This document shows positions 32,107 through 44,202 of a stretch of 64,000 bases of DNA, one piece after another (within the stretch, counting starts at the first letter, position 1; every line of letters begins with the position of its first letter). The stretch lies in the NCBI RefSeq assembly GCF_013523125.1, contig NZ_JAAMQJ010000026.1, positions 1 through 64,000 on the forward strand, in the 5' to 3' direction. The position numbers and the translations under genes are program-made. The notes under the pieces are model-generated. The model made no database searches, had not been told where the DNA came from, and was given only the letters and a program-made list of their open reading frames with translations. The DNA comes from Pseudomonas entomophila (GTDB taxonomy: Bacteria; Pseudomonadota; Gammaproteobacteria; Pseudomonadales; Pseudomonadaceae).

Positions 32107-32502
32107 TTACCGGTCCAGCTGCCGCTTGGCCGCCTCCAGCTCGGCGCGCGCCTCCTCGAGCTTCTGCCGGCGCTTCTCGATCTTCTGCGCATCGCCCTTG
32201 GCCTGGGCCGCGGCCAGATCAGCTTCGCGTTCCTCGATCTCGGCCTGCGCCTTGCGCACTTCGGCCTCACGCGATTGCCGCAACCCAGCGTCGGTGCAAT
32301 GCGCCTGGTTTTCTTTCAAGGCCTTCTGCAAGCCGGACACCTTGAACAGCAGGCCCCGGTCCTTGGCGTACTGGATTTCTTTTTCGATGGCGTCCCGCTT
32401 GGCCTCACAGCCCGTCAAGCCAGGGGCAGGCTCTGCCGCCTGCAACGACGTTGCGCCCAGGCCCATCAGGGTGACCAGCAACAGAGAAGATAAGCGTTTC
32501 AT
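32107..32502 (-). CDS. DUF1090 periplasmic protein (first of two paralogues)
   Basis: A 131-aa exported protein of the DUF1090 (YqjC-like) family. A signal peptide (MKRLSSLLLVTLMGLGATSLQAA) is followed by GCEAKRDAIEKEIQYAKDRG and a long charged coiled coil (residues about 75-131, rich in Glu, Ala, Lys, Arg). Function is unknown; it is probably periplasmic. The start at 32502 follows CGGAGG. A related protein is encoded 138 nt upstream at 32641-33036. Confidence 0.87.
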   Translation of the reverse strand: MKRLSSLLLVTLMGLGATSLQAAEPAPGLTGCEAKRDAIEKEIQYAKDRGLLFKVSGLQKALKENQAHCTDAGLRQSREAEVRKAQAEIEEREADLAAAQAKGDAQKIEKRRQKLEEARAELEAAKRQLDR

Positions 32503-32640
32503 GCGCGCCTCCGGTTCAGGCAAGTTTGACAAGACTTTTCAAGATCCTGCTTGGATTCTAGACGCGCTTCTAGCCATGTGGACGAACCCCAAAGCTTATT
32601 CAGAATAATCCTACAAGAGCGAGGCGGGGGTGCGCTTGGC

Positions 32641-33036
32641 TCAGCGCTCGAGGTCCTGAAGCGCATCCTGTAACGCCTTGTTGGCATCCGACAGCTTTTC
32701 CTTGCGCTTGTTGATCCGCTCCGGATCACCTTTCTTCATGGCCTTGTCCAGGTCCTTCTTGCGCTGCGCCACCTCGTGTCGGGCATCGAGCACTTGCTGC
32801 TCACGGGCCTTGCGCAAGGTACTGTCAGCGCAGTGCGTTTCGACTTGGTCGCGGGCCTGCTGCAGGCCGTCGAGCCCGGCCTGGTCATCGTGCGCACGCG
32901 CCTGCTCGATACGCGTCTCGAGGGCCTGACGCTTGGCTGTACACCCTGTCGAGTCCGACTCGGGCTCGGCGGCCAGCGCGCCCGTGGCGAGCAGCCCCAG
33001 CAGGGCGGACAGGGTGAAGCGTGAAAGCAATGTCAT
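32641..33036 (-). CDS. DUF1090 periplasmic protein (second paralogue)
   Basis: A 131-aa exported DUF1090 protein, equal in length and layout to its neighbour: signal peptide (MTLLSRFTLSALLGLLATGALAA), GCTAKRQALETRIEQARAHD, Cys in THCADSTLRKAREQQ and a C-terminal charged coiled coil. The two share the GCxAKR and HCxDxxLRxxRE patterns but differ elsewhere, pointing to an old tandem duplication. No function can be assigned from sequence. Confidence 0.86.
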   Translation of the reverse strand: MTLLSRFTLSALLGLLATGALAAEPESDSTGCTAKRQALETRIEQARAHDDQAGLDGLQQARDQVETHCADSTLRKAREQQVLDARHEVAQRKKDLDKAMKKGDPERINKRKEKLSDANKALQDALQDLER

Positions 33037-33094
33037 GAGAGGCTCCAGTCGAACGGGGCGGCAAAGAGACGAATGCTGCCCTGATCCGCCGAAA

Positions 33095-34801
<1,707 letters not shown>

Positions 34802-34860
34802 TCAGGCTAGCCGCTCGCCTGCCGATGCGCAGGGCGAAGTTGTCAGGCGATATGACACGA

Positions 34861-34894
34861 AAAAGCCCTCTGTCGATCGCTCGACAGGGGGCTT
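34861..34894 (-). terminator. Intrinsic terminator after metK
   Basis: AAGCCCTCTGTCGA (34863-34876) pairs with TCGACAGGGGGCTT (34881-34894) with one wobble and a 4-nt loop. On the minus strand the hairpin runs into a T tract, about 20 nt after the metK stop. Confidence 0.85.
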
Positions 34895-34912
34895 CGGGAC
34901 CCGGCAGCCGGC

Positions 34913-36103
<1,191 letters not shown>

Positions 36104-36122
36104 CTCGACGGGTTCCTAAAAT

Positions 36123-37118
36123 TTACCGATGGTGAGTGTCGCCAGCAGGTCGCTGGAAGTGTCGGACCTGGATCTGGAAACCGTTACGCAGTCCGACATA
36201 GAGGCTGTCGCCCGGCGTCAGCCCTGCTGCCGTGGCCCAACGGGCCAGTTCGTTCTGTTCAAAGCCCAGCCACAGATCGCCACAGGCCTCGCGGGCCCAG
36301 GCCTGATCGTGGCTGCACAACTCGGTGACCAGCAGGCTGCCGCCGGCCTTGACGCACCCGGCCAGGGCCGCCAGGGCGCGTGCCGGGTCGTCGAAATGGT
36401 GCAGCACCATGTTCAGCACCACGCAGTCGGCCGTCACCTCGGTGACGGTGAGCGCATCGCCCAGGCGCAGCTCGACGTTGTCCAGCCGCTCGCGCAGGCA
36501 CACCTGGCGCGCCAGCTCGAGCATGGTCGGGCTGTTGTCCAGGGCCGTGACCTGTGCGAAGCGGCGTGCCAGGTCCGGCAGGAAGCCGCCATCGCCCGGG
36601 CCGATTTCCAGCGCGCTGGCCGTGCCGTCGAAGGCCAGCTTGTCGAGCAGGGCCAGCAGGCTCTCGCGGTACTGCGGCAGGCCGGCGATCAGGTCTTGCT
36701 GGGCGCGGAAGCGCTCTTCGACGCGCAGGAAGAAATCCTGGCTGGTCAGCGCGCGGCGCTGCTGCACCTGGGCGATGCGCGCCTGCACCTCGTGGGCCAG
36801 GGCCAGGTCGTCCACTTCGTCGAGCAGCGCCGCGTGCAGGCGGCCGCCGGCGCGCGCCGTGTCGGGCAAGGCGCGTCGGTAGAAGATGGCGTTGCCTTCA
36901 CGCCGGGTCGCCACCAGGTCGGCCTGGGCCAGGACCTTGAGGTGATGGCTCATGCCGGACTGCCCGATGTCGAAGATTTGCGCCAGCTCCAGCACGCCGA
37001 AGGAATCGCTGGCCAGGGCGCGCAGCACGTTCAGCCGCAACGGATCGCCACCGGCCTTGCACAGGGCGGTGAGGTCGTCGCGGTGCCGAAGGGGCGGGGC
37101 TAGGGTCGAAAGGCTCAT
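36123..37118 (-). CDS. ArsR-family regulator fused to a SAM-dependent methyltransferase domain
   Basis: A 331-aa fusion. Residues about 15-90 form an ArsR-type winged helix ([49 protein letters not shown]). Typical metal-binding cysteines of ArsR/SmtB repressors are not evident. From about residue 160 a class I methyltransferase fold begins, with the SAM motif [10 protein letters not shown] (169-178) and [13 protein letters not shown]. It is the Pseudomonas metK-linked regulator type (PA0547-like). Location upstream of metK and next to a large palindrome suggests it senses SAM or SAH and regulates the methyl cycle; that is inference. Confidence 0.88.
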   Translation of the reverse strand: MSLSTLAPPLRHRDDLTALCKAGGDPLRLNVLRALASDSFGVLELAQIFDIGQSGMSHHLKVLAQADLVATRREGNAIFYRRALPDTARAGGRLHAALLDEVDDLALAHEVQARIAQVQQRRALTSQDFFLRVEERFRAQQDLIAGLPQYRESLLALLDKLAFDGTASALEIGPGDGGFLPDLARRFAQVTALDNSPTMLELARQVCLRERLDNVELRLGDALTVTEVTADCVVLNMVLHHFDDPARALAALAGCVKAGGSLLVTELCSHDQAWAREACGDLWLGFEQNELARWATAAGLTPGDSLYVGLRNGFQIQVRHFQRPAGDTHHR

Positions 37119-37147
37119 GGGGTCGCAGTCTAGACAGAGGCGGACGC

Positions 37148-37193
37148 CACCGCAACGTCAATATCAAAACTTTTTGATATTGACGTTGCGGTG
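37148..37193. promoter_or_regulatory. 46-bp palindrome, probable operator of the ArsR-methyltransferase
   Basis: A perfect 22-bp inverted repeat (37148-37169 and 37172-37193) with only two central bases (CT). The core reads ATATCAAAACTTTTTGATAT. It lies between the divergent ArsR-methyltransferase gene and tkt, 30 nt from the former start. ArsR-family dimers bind AT-rich inverted repeats of this shape. The AT-rich core stands out in a GC-rich genome. Confidence 0.8.
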
Positions 37194-37356
37194 CTGGAAA
37201 GGCGCTCTTTCGAGACGTCCTCAAGACGTTCGTGGGGCCGCCAGACCGGATAATTGCGGCGGTGCGACCATCCGTCATTGCTCCCGAGGGGCAACGTGGG
37301 CGAAAATGGGCGTCATTTTGTTTCATCACCTTTTACAAAGCCCCAGGAGATCAGCG

Positions 37357-39354
37357 ATGCCTAGCCGTCGTGAGCGTGCTAACGCAATTCGTGCACTCAG
37401 CATGGATGCCGTGCAAAAAGCCAACAGCGGCCACCCCGGTGCCCCGATGGGCATGGCCGATATCGCCGAAGTTCTGTGGCGCGACTATCTGAAGCACAAC
37501 CCGAGCAACCCCCAGTTCGCCGACCGCGATCGCTTCGTGCTGTCGAACGGGCACGGCTCGATGCTCATCTACTCGCTGCTGCACCTGACCGGCTACGACC
37601 TGTCGATCGACGACCTCAAGGGCTTCCGCCAGCTACACAGCCGCACCCCGGGCCACCCCGAGTACGGCTACACCGCCGGTGTCGAAACCACCACCGGCCC
37701 ACTGGGCCAGGGCCTGGCCAACGCCGTGGGCTTCGCCATCGCCGAAAAGATCATGGCCGACCAGTTCAACCGTGACGGCCACGCCATCGTCGACCACAAC
37801 ACCTACGTGTTCATGGGCGACGGCTGCCTGATGGAGGGCATCTCCCACGAGGTGGCTTCCCTGGCCGGTACCCTGGGCCTGAACAAGCTGATCGCCTTCT
37901 ACGACGACAACGGCATCTCCATCGACGGCGAAGTCCATGGCTGGTTCACCGACGACACCCCAGCGCGCTTCGAGGCCTACAACTGGCAGGTCATCCGCAA
38001 TGTCGACGGCCATGACGCCGACGAGATCAAGACCGCCATCGACACCGCCCGCAAGAGCGATCGTCCGACCCTGATCTGCTGCAAGACCACCATTGGCTTC
38101 GGTTCGCCGAACAAGCAGGGCAAGGAAGACTGCCACGGTGCACCGCTGGGCAACGACGAAATCGCCCTGACCCGCCAGGCGCTGAACTGGAACCACGGTC
38201 CGTTCGAGATCCCGGCCGACATCTACGCCGAGTGGGACGCCAAGCAGGCCGGTGCGCAGGTCGAAGCCGACTGGAACCAGCGCTTCGACGCCTACGCCCA
38301 GGCGCATCCGGAGCTGGCGGCCGAATTCAAGCGTCGCGTGAGCGGTGAGCTGCCGGCCGACTTCGCCGAGAAGGCCCAGGCCTACATCGCCGAGGTCGCC
38401 GCCAAGGGTGAAACCATCGCCAGCCGCAAGGCCAGCCAGAACACCCTGAACGCCTTCGGCCCACTGCTGCCGGAACTGCTGGGCGGCTCGGCCGACCTGG
38501 CCGGCTCCAACCTGACCCTGTGGAAGGGCTGCAAGGGCGTGGACGCCAAGGACGCCAGCGGCAACTACCTGTTCTATGGCGTGCGCGAGTTCGGCATGAC
38601 CGCGATCATGAACGGCCTGGCCCTGCACGGTGGTCTGGTGCCGTACGGCGCGACCTTCCTGATGTTCATGGAATACGCCCGCAACGCGGTCCGCATGTCG
38701 GCCCTGATGAAGCAGCGCGTCGTCCATGTCTACACCCACGACTCCATCGGTCTGGGCGAAGACGGCCCGACCCACCAGCCGGTCGAGCAGCTGACCAGCC
38801 TGCGCAGCACGCCGAACCTGGACACCTGGCGTCCGGCCGACGCCGTCGAGTCGGCGGTCTGCTGGGCCCAGGCGCTGCAGCGCAACGACGGTCCGTCGGC
38901 GCTGATCTTCTCCCGTCAGAACCTGCAGCACCAGCCGCGTGATGCCGGCCAGATCGCCGCCATCGCCCGTGGTGGCTATGTGCTCAAGGACTGCGCGGGC
39001 GAGCCCGAGCTGATCCTGATCGCCACCGGTTCGGAAGTCGGCCTGGCCGTGCAGGCCTACGACGCCCTGACCGAGCAGGGCCGCAAGGTCCGCGTGGTGT
39101 CCATGCCGTGCACCAGCGTCTTCGATGCCCAGGACGCCGCCTACAAGCAGTCGGTCCTGCCGTTGGAAGTGGGCGCGCGCATCGCCATCGAGGCAGCGCA
39201 CGCCGACTTCTGGTACAAGTACGTCGGCCTCGAAGGTCGCGTCATCGGCATGACCAGCTACGGCGAATCGGCACCGGCCGCCGCGCTGTTCGAAGAGTTC
39301 GGCTTCACCCTGGAGAACATCCTGGGCACCGCTGAGGAACTGCTGGAAGACTGA
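37357..39354 (+). CDS. tkt: Transketolase
   Basis: A 665-aa thiamine diphosphate enzyme of the pentose phosphate pathway. [19 protein letters not shown], the ThDP-binding [18 protein letters not shown], and the pyrimidine-domain [19 protein letters not shown] are all present. The ATG at 37357 follows AGGAG. The upstream open frame extends into the palindrome region and is not coding. It begins a run tkt-epd-pgk-fba that supplies pentose phosphate and triose steps and vitamin B6 precursor synthesis. Confidence 0.97.
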   Translation: MPSRRERANAIRALSMDAVQKANSGHPGAPMGMADIAEVLWRDYLKHNPSNPQFADRDRFVLSNGHGSMLIYSLLHLTGYDLSIDDLKGFRQLHSRTPGHPEYGYTAGVETTTGPLGQGLANAVGFAIAEKIMADQFNRDGHAIVDHNTYVFMGDGCLMEGISHEVASLAGTLGLNKLIAFYDDNGISIDGEVHGWFTDDTPARFEAYNWQVIRNVDGHDADEIKTAIDTARKSDRPTLICCKTTIGFGSPNKQGKEDCHGAPLGNDEIALTRQALNWNHGPFEIPADIYAEWDAKQAGAQVEADWNQRFDAYAQAHPELAAEFKRRVSGELPADFAEKAQAYIAEVAAKGETIASRKASQNTLNAFGPLLPELLGGSADLAGSNLTLWKGCKGVDAKDASGNYLFYGVREFGMTAIMNGLALHGGLVPYGATFLMFMEYARNAVRMSALMKQRVVHVYTHDSIGLGEDGPTHQPVEQLTSLRSTPNLDTWRPADAVESAVCWAQALQRNDGPSALIFSRQNLQHQPRDAGQIAAIARGGYVLKDCAGEPELILIATGSEVGLAVQAYDALTEQGRKVRVVSMPCTSVFDAQDAAYKQSVLPLEVGARIAIEAAHADFWYKYVGLEGRVIGMTSYGESAPAAALFEEFGFTLENILGTAEELLED

Positions 39355-39398
39355 TGTGCGATCGAGAGGGTCGATTCGGCCCTCCCTGATCGTGTGAC

Positions 39399-39454
39399 CG
39401 GCCCCCGCGCGCGTTCGCCATGCACCTTGAAGGTGCACCGGCGGGCGCGGGCCG
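39399..39454 (+). other. GC-rich hairpin between tkt and epd
   Basis: TGCACCTT (39421-39428) and AAGGTGCA (39430-39437) form a perfect core. Flanking GC-rich arms (GGCCCCCGCGCGCG to the left, GGCGGGCGCGGGCC to the right) can extend it with bulges. No T tract follows, so it is more likely an RNA-stability or attenuation element than a terminator. Confidence 0.5.
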
Positions 39455-39503
39455 GGGCCGATCTGCGACCGCCGTATCAACGTCATCGCCACGTGAGTCA
39501 CTC

Positions 39504-40583
39504 ATGCACCCAACGCGTCCCTACAAGGTTGCACTCAATGGTTACGGCCGCATCGGCCGCTGCGTCCTGCGCGCCCTGGTCGAGCGAGGCGCCGACACGG
39601 GCGTCGAGATCGTCGCGCTCAACGACCTGGCCGACCAGGCCAGCCTGGAGTACCTGACCCGGTTCGACTCGACTCACGGTCGTTTTCCGGGCGAGGTCCG
39701 GGTCGAGGGGGATTGCCTGCACATCAACGGCGACTGCGTGAAGGTCATGCGCAGCGCCACCCCGGAAGGGGTCGACTGGCGCGCCCTGGGCGTCGACCTG
39801 GTGCTGGAGTGCTCCGGCGCGTACCACACCCGGGCCGACGGCCAGCGGTTTCTCGATGCCGGTGCGCCGCGGGTGCTGTTCTCGCAGCCGATGTCCGGCG
39901 AGGCGGACGTGGATGCCACGGTGGTCTACGGCATCAACCAGCACGACCTGACCGGCCGCGAGCGGCTGGTGTCCAATGCGTCCTGCACCACCAACTGCGG
40001 TGTGCCGTTGCTGCGGGTGCTGGACCGCGCCTTCGGGATCGACTACGTGTCGATCACCACGATCCATTCGGCGATGAACGATCAACCGGTCATCGACGCC
40101 TATCACCACGACGACCTGCGTCGTACCCGTTCGGCCTTCCAGTCGGTGATTCCGGTGTCCACCGGCCTGGCGCGCGGCATCGAGCGCCTGCTTCCGGAAC
40201 TCGCCGGGCGAATTCAGGCCAAAGCCGTACGCGTGCCCACGGTGAACGTCTCGTGCCTGGACATCACCTTGCAGACGGCCCGCGACACCTCGGCTGCCGA
40301 GGTCAACCAGGTCCTGCGCGAGGCTGCCCTGCACGGGCCGCTGCGCGGGCTGCTGGCCTACACCGAGTTGCCGCACGCCAGTTGCGATTTCAACCATGAC
40401 CCGCATTCGGCGATCGTGGATGCCAGTCAGACCCGTGTCTCGGGTCCACGCCTGGTCAACCTGCTGGCCTGGTTCGACAACGAATGGGGCTTCGCCAACC
40501 GCATGCTCGACGTTGCAGGGCACTTCCTGCAGGTCGTCCACCACACCGCTCCACTCGCAAACAGCTCTGAAGGATTGCATTGA
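39504..40583 (+). CDS. epd: Erythrose-4-phosphate dehydrogenase
   Basis: A 359-aa GAPDH-superfamily enzyme. NAD-binding [15 protein letters not shown] starts the protein and the catalytic cysteine is in [25 protein letters not shown] and [13 protein letters not shown] are present. The epd assignment rests on location between tkt and pgk and on the Epd-like ALVERGAD and SAMNDQ segments; it makes 4-phosphoerythronate for pyridoxal phosphate synthesis. A GAPDH role cannot be fully excluded. The stop overlaps the pgk ATG. Confidence 0.87.
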   Translation: MHPTRPYKVALNGYGRIGRCVLRALVERGADTGVEIVALNDLADQASLEYLTRFDSTHGRFPGEVRVEGDCLHINGDCVKVMRSATPEGVDWRALGVDLVLECSGAYHTRADGQRFLDAGAPRVLFSQPMSGEADVDATVVYGINQHDLTGRERLVSNASCTTNCGVPLLRVLDRAFGIDYVSITTIHSAMNDQPVIDAYHHDDLRRTRSAFQSVIPVSTGLARGIERLLPELAGRIQAKAVRVPTVNVSCLDITLQTARDTSAAEVNQVLREAALHGPLRGLLAYTELPHASCDFNHDPHSAIVDASQTRVSGPRLVNLLAWFDNEWGFANRMLDVAGHFLQVVHHTAPLANSSEGLH

Positions 40584-41746
40584 TGACCGTTTTGAAGATG
40601 ACCGATCTCGATCTGCACGGTAAGCGCGTACTGATCCGCGAGGACCTCAACGTGCCGGTGAAGCATGGCGTGGTGACCAGCGATGCGCGCATCCAGGCGG
40701 CCCTGCCGACGATCCGCCAGGCGTTGGAAAAGGGCGCGGCGGTGATGGTCTGCTCGCACCTGGGGCGTCCGACCGAAGGCGAGTTCTCGGAGGAGAACAG
40801 CCTCAAACCGGTGGCCGAGTACCTGTCCAAGGCGCTGGGCCGTGACGTACCGCTGATCGCCGACTACCTGGGCGGTGTCGAGGTCAAGGCCGGCGACGTG
40901 GTGCTGTTCGAGAACGTTCGCTTCAACAAGGGCGAGAAGAAGAGCAGCGATGAGCTGGCCCAGCAGTACGCGGCGCTGTGCGACGTCTTCGTCATGGATG
41001 CCTTCGGCACCGCGCACCGCGCCGAGGGCTCGACCCACGGCGTCGCCAAGTTCGCCAAGGTGGCGGCGGCGGGCCCTCTGCTGGCCGCCGAGCTCGACGC
41101 CCTGGGCAAGGCCCTGAAGGCACCGGCCAAGCCGATGGCGGCCATCGTCGCCGGTTCCAAGGTGTCCACCAAGCTGGACGTGCTGAACAGCCTGAGCGCG
41201 GTCTGCGACCAGCTGATCGTGGGCGGCGGCATCGCCAACACCTTCCTGGCCGCCGCGGGTCATCCGGTGGGCAAGTCGCTGTACGAGCCTGACCTGGTCG
41301 ACACGGCCAAGGCCATCGCAGCCAAGGTCAGCGTCCCGCTGCCGGTCGACGTGGTGGTTGCCAAGGCCTTCGCCGAGAACGCCGAGGCCACCGTCAAGGC
41401 CATCGCCGACGTGGCTGCCGACGACATGATCCTGGACATCGGTCCACAGACGGCGGCCCACTTCGCCGAGCTGCTGAAGTCGTCGAAGACCATCCTGTGG
41501 AATGGCCCGGTCGGCGTGTTCGAGTTCGACCAGTTCGGCAAGGGCACCGAAGTGCTGGCCAAGGCCATCGCCCAGAGCGACGCCTTCTCCATCGCCGGCG
41601 GGGGTGACACCCTGGCAGCCATCGACAAATACGGCGTGGCTTCGCAGATCTCCTATATTTCCACCGGCGGCGGTGCCTTCCTCGAGTTCGTCGAGGGCAA
41701 GGTGCTGCCGGCCGTGGAGATCCTGGAACAGCGGGCCAAGGCCTGA
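40583..41746 (+). CDS. pgk: Phosphoglycerate kinase
   Basis: A 387-aa glycolytic and gluconeogenic kinase transferring phosphate between 1,3-bisphosphoglycerate and [16 protein letters not shown] at the N-terminus, [32 protein letters not shown], the nucleotide-binding [14 protein letters not shown] and the C-terminal [14 protein letters not shown] are diagnostic. The ATG overlaps the epd stop by 1 nt (ATGA-type context), so translation is coupled. Confidence 0.97.
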   Translation: MTVLKMTDLDLHGKRVLIREDLNVPVKHGVVTSDARIQAALPTIRQALEKGAAVMVCSHLGRPTEGEFSEENSLKPVAEYLSKALGRDVPLIADYLGGVEVKAGDVVLFENVRFNKGEKKSSDELAQQYAALCDVFVMDAFGTAHRAEGSTHGVAKFAKVAAAGPLLAAELDALGKALKAPAKPMAAIVAGSKVSTKLDVLNSLSAVCDQLIVGGGIANTFLAAAGHPVGKSLYEPDLVDTAKAIAAKVSVPLPVDVVVAKAFAENAEATVKAIADVAADDMILDIGPQTAAHFAELLKSSKTILWNGPVGVFEFDQFGKGTEVLAKAIAQSDAFSIAGGGDTLAAIDKYGVASQISYISTGGGAFLEFVEGKVLPAVEILEQRAKA

Positions 41747-41778
41747 ACCGGCCAGGGGCCGAGCGGAGGAACGGCTCG

Positions 41779-42000
41779 ATGATCAAGCGATTGCCCATCC
41801 TGGCGATGGCTGCGATGCTGGGCGCCTGCTCGGGCTCGCCAGCTTCGCAGGACGGTGAGGCGCCGGCGGTGCCGAACGGTGGCTGTTATCAGTCCGAATG
41901 GCAGGCCGAGACCGTGCCGGTGATCAACAAGCGGCTCGGTCCGACCGCCCTGGAAAAGTACGACGAAGACCACCAGCGCCTCGCGCCGGGCTGTCCGTGA
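41779..42000 (+). CDS. Small predicted lipoprotein
   Basis: A 73-aa protein with a lipoprotein signal, MIKRLPILAMAAMLGACSGS (lipobox LGAC, Cys near residue 17). The short mature part is polar and contains one more cysteine pair (GGCYQSEW and the terminal APGCP), which could form a disulphide. No family recognised. It lies 32 nt after pgk with a GGAGGAA ribosome binding site and before fba, so it is expressed with central carbon genes. A terminator-like hairpin follows. Confidence 0.75.
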   Translation: MIKRLPILAMAAMLGACSGSPASQDGEAPAVPNGGCYQSEWQAETVPVINKRLGPTALEKYDEDHQRLAPGCP

Positions 42001-42052
42001 CCTGCGTCCGGACGGCCGACTGAGCGGGCGCCGCACGGCACCGTGACGGGCC

Positions 42053-42074
42053 GGGCCGCCCTGGCGGCCCTTTA
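42053..42074 (+). terminator. Possible intrinsic terminator before fba
   Basis: GGGCCGCC (42053-42060) and GGCGGCCC (42063-42070) form a compact hairpin followed by TTTATTA. It lies 53 nt after the small lipoprotein stop, so fba may have its own promoter in the remaining 70 bp. Confidence 0.6.
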
Positions 42075-42146
42075 TTACTTGAACTGCGGCCGCCGACAGC
42101 GGCAGGTCGCACGCACACACGACGCTTGTCGGGAGAGAGATACACC

Positions 42147-43211
42147 ATGGCACTCATTAGCATGCGCCAGATGTTGGACCACGCCGCAGAGTTCGGTTAC
42201 GGCGTGCCAGCATTCAACGTCAACAACCTCGAGCAGATGCGCGCCATCATGGAAGCGGCCGACAAGACCGATTCCCCGGTCATCGTCCAGGCGTCTGCCG
42301 GTGCCCGCAAGTACGCCGGTGCACCCTTCCTGCGTCACCTGATCCTGGCGGCGATCGAAGAATTCCCGCACATCCCGGTGTGCATGCACCAGGACCACGG
42401 CACCAGCCCTGACGTCTGCCAGCGCTCGATCCAGCTGGGCTTCAGCTCGGTGATGATGGACGGCTCGCTCAAGGAAGACGGCAAGACCCCGTCCGACTAC
42501 GAGTACAACGTGCGCGTCACTCAGCAGACCGTCGCCTTCGCCCACGCCTGCGGCGTGTCGGTCGAAGGTGAGCTGGGTTGCCTGGGCAGCCTGGAAACCG
42601 GTCAGGCCGGTGAAGAAGACGGCGTCGGTGCCGAGGGTACCCTGGACCACAGCCAGATGCTGACCGACCCGGAAGAGGCCGCCGACTTCGTCAAGAAGAC
42701 CCAGGTCGATGCCCTGGCGATCGCCATCGGCACCAGCCACGGCGCCTACAAGTTCACCAAGCCACCGACCGGTGACATCCTGGCGATCGATCGCATCAAG
42801 GAAATCCACAAGCGCATCCCCAACACGCACCTGGTCATGCACGGTTCGTCTTCGGTGCCGCAGGAGTGGCTGAAGATCATCAACCAGTACGGCGGCGACA
42901 TCAAGGAAACCTACGGCGTGCCGGTCGAAGAGATCGTCGAAGGCATCAAGTACGGCGTGCGCAAGGTCAACATCGACACCGACCTGCGCCTGGCCTCCAC
43001 CGGTGCCATCCGTCGTTACATGGCCGAGCACCCGAGCGAGTTCGATCCACGCAAGTTCTTCGCCGAAACGGTCAAGGCCATGCGTGACGTGTGCATCGCC
43101 CGTTACGAAGCGTTCGGCACCGCCGGCCATGCCTCGAAGATCAAGCCGATCTCCCTGGAAGGCATGTTCCAGCGTTACGCCAAGGGTGAGTTGGCCGCCA
43201 AGATCAACTGA
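42147..43211 (+). CDS. fba: Fructose-bisphosphate aldolase class II
   Basis: A 354-aa zinc-dependent aldolase that interconverts fructose 1,6-bisphosphate with dihydroxyacetone phosphate and glyceraldehyde 3-phosphate. [24 protein letters not shown] (metal ligands and catalytic Asp), [12 protein letters not shown] and [12 protein letters not shown] are present. It belongs to the type with calvin-cycle-like long C-terminus. The ATG at 42147 follows GGGAGAG. Downstream lies a good terminator. Confidence 0.97.
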   Translation: MALISMRQMLDHAAEFGYGVPAFNVNNLEQMRAIMEAADKTDSPVIVQASAGARKYAGAPFLRHLILAAIEEFPHIPVCMHQDHGTSPDVCQRSIQLGFSSVMMDGSLKEDGKTPSDYEYNVRVTQQTVAFAHACGVSVEGELGCLGSLETGQAGEEDGVGAEGTLDHSQMLTDPEEAADFVKKTQVDALAIAIGTSHGAYKFTKPPTGDILAIDRIKEIHKRIPNTHLVMHGSSSVPQEWLKIINQYGGDIKETYGVPVEEIVEGIKYGVRKVNIDTDLRLASTGAIRRYMAEHPSEFDPRKFFAETVKAMRDVCIARYEAFGTAGHASKIKPISLEGMFQRYAKGELAAKIN

Positions 43212-43279
43212 TCGGGCGCCACGCCTGAGGTGAGCCAAGGGCCTGAGCGTTCAGGCTCCGGCTCGCGTCGTCAGCACCG

Positions 43280-43309
43280 ATGCCCGTCTCGCCAGAGGCG
43301 GGCATTTTC
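43280..43309 (+). terminator. Intrinsic terminator after fba
   Basis: TGCCCGTCTC (43281-43290) pairs with GAGGCGGGCA (43294-43303, one wobble), followed by TTTTCATT. About 70 nt after the fba stop. Confidence 0.8.
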
Positions 43310-43389
43310 ATTGGCGTGACGCTCGCCCTCCGTTTCGCGCGCGAGACCTGCCTCAAGACCCATTGGCGCAGCCATGCGACAGGCCCCGT

Positions 43390-43857
43390 TCAGAGGCCCA
43401 GTTCGTCGAGCCCTGGGTGATCGTCCGGACGCCGGCCCAACGGCCAGCGAAACTGGCGTTCGGCCTCGCTGATCGGGTGCTCGTTGATGCTGGCGTGACG
43501 CGTGTGCATCAGACCGTGCTCATCGAAGGCCCAGTTCTCATTGCCATACGCCCGGAACCACTGACCGCTGTCGTCATGGTATTCGTAGGCATAGCGCACC
43601 GCGATGCGATCGTCGGTGAATGCCCAGAGCGCCTTGATCAGCCGGTATTCGAGCTCTCGGTTCCATTTACGCGTCAGGAAGGCCTGAGCTTCGGCGCGGC
43701 TGGTGATGAATTCCACACGGTTGCGCCAGCGTGTGTCGAGGGTGTACGCCAAGGCCACCTTGGCCGGGTCCCGACTGTTCCAGCCGTCTTCCGCCAGACG
43801 GATTTTCTCGAGGGCCGTTTGCCGGGTGAAGGGGGGCAGAGGAGGGCGTGGGGTCAT
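43390..43857 (-). CDS. DUF1348 / NTF2-like protein
   Basis: A 155-aa protein of the DUF1348 family, with an NTF2-like fold. Recognisable segments are [37 protein letters not shown], the [12 protein letters not shown] helix and [20 protein letters not shown]. No active-site proposal is safe; related folds include isomerases and small-molecule binding proteins. It is divergent from the GGDEF-EAL gene across a 345-bp repeat-rich gap. Confidence 0.87.
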   Translation of the reverse strand: MTPRPPLPPFTRQTALEKIRLAEDGWNSRDPAKVALAYTLDTRWRNRVEFITSRAEAQAFLTRKWNRELEYRLIKALWAFTDDRIAVRYAYEYHDDSGQWFRAYGNENWAFDEHGLMHTRHASINEHPISEAERQFRWPLGRRPDDHPGLDELGL

Positions 43858-43976
43858 GGGCGGTACCTGATGGGAGGGTGGAGGAGACGGTTTCGAGCGG
43901 CAAGCGGCAAGCTACAAGTGGACGGTAGTGCGGTTCGCCAAGTGTTGACAGAGCGTTGAGGTGGCGCTGATGCTCT

Positions 43977-44063
43977 AGCTTGCAGCTTGCAGCTTGCAGC
44001 TTGCAGCTTGCAGCTTGCAGCTTGCAGCTTGCAGCTTGCAGCTTGCAGCTTGCAGCTTGCAGC
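43977..44063 (+). repeat. Heptanucleotide tandem array upstream of the GGDEF-EAL gene
   Basis: Twelve perfect AGCTTGC units (43977-44060) plus a partial unit, ending 139 bp before the start codon of the c-di-GMP gene. It is the same unit and orientation as the array upstream of pilG at 6563-6699. Confidence 0.95.
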
Positions 44064-44153
44064 ATGTCGTCCGCGCCCTATAACCGACCGTCGGGTGTCC
44101 CTGAACATTTTGTCGAAACAACCGGGCATTTCGGCCAGGTGCGCGCTAAAGTC

Positions 44154-44173
44154 AATCATCGGATCCAATGATT
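44154..44173 (+). promoter_or_regulatory. GGA-loop hairpin, possible RsmA/CsrA site
   Basis: AATCAT and ATGATT (6-bp stem) enclose an 8-nt loop CGGATCCA. GGA exposed in a loop is the recognition feature of Rsm/CsrA proteins. Two more GGA motifs follow, one at the ribosome binding site (44187-44189) and one overlapping the start (ATGGATG). P. putida cfcR mRNA is reported to be an Rsm target, which fits; the site itself is inferred. Confidence 0.45.
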
Positions 44174-44202
44174 TGGCAGTGGCTGCGGAGTCTCGAGACA
44201 GC

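Larger units (their letters stand above)
43858..44202. other. DUF1348 / cfcR divergent gap, 345 bp
   Basis: This gap holds degenerate GGCAAGC words (43896-43920), an isolated TTGACA hexamer (43945-43950) without a good -10 partner, and the 12-unit AGCTTGC array (43977-44063). Near the gene comes a small hairpin with GGA in its loop (44154-44173). The open frame through the array into the downstream gene is a by-product of the stop-free repeat. Confidence 0.6.

Noticed and set aside
43945-43973. TTGACA as a sigma-70 promoter before the cfcR array
   Set aside because: No acceptable -10 hexamer lies at 16-18 bp spacing, so it is kept only as an isolated hexamer.
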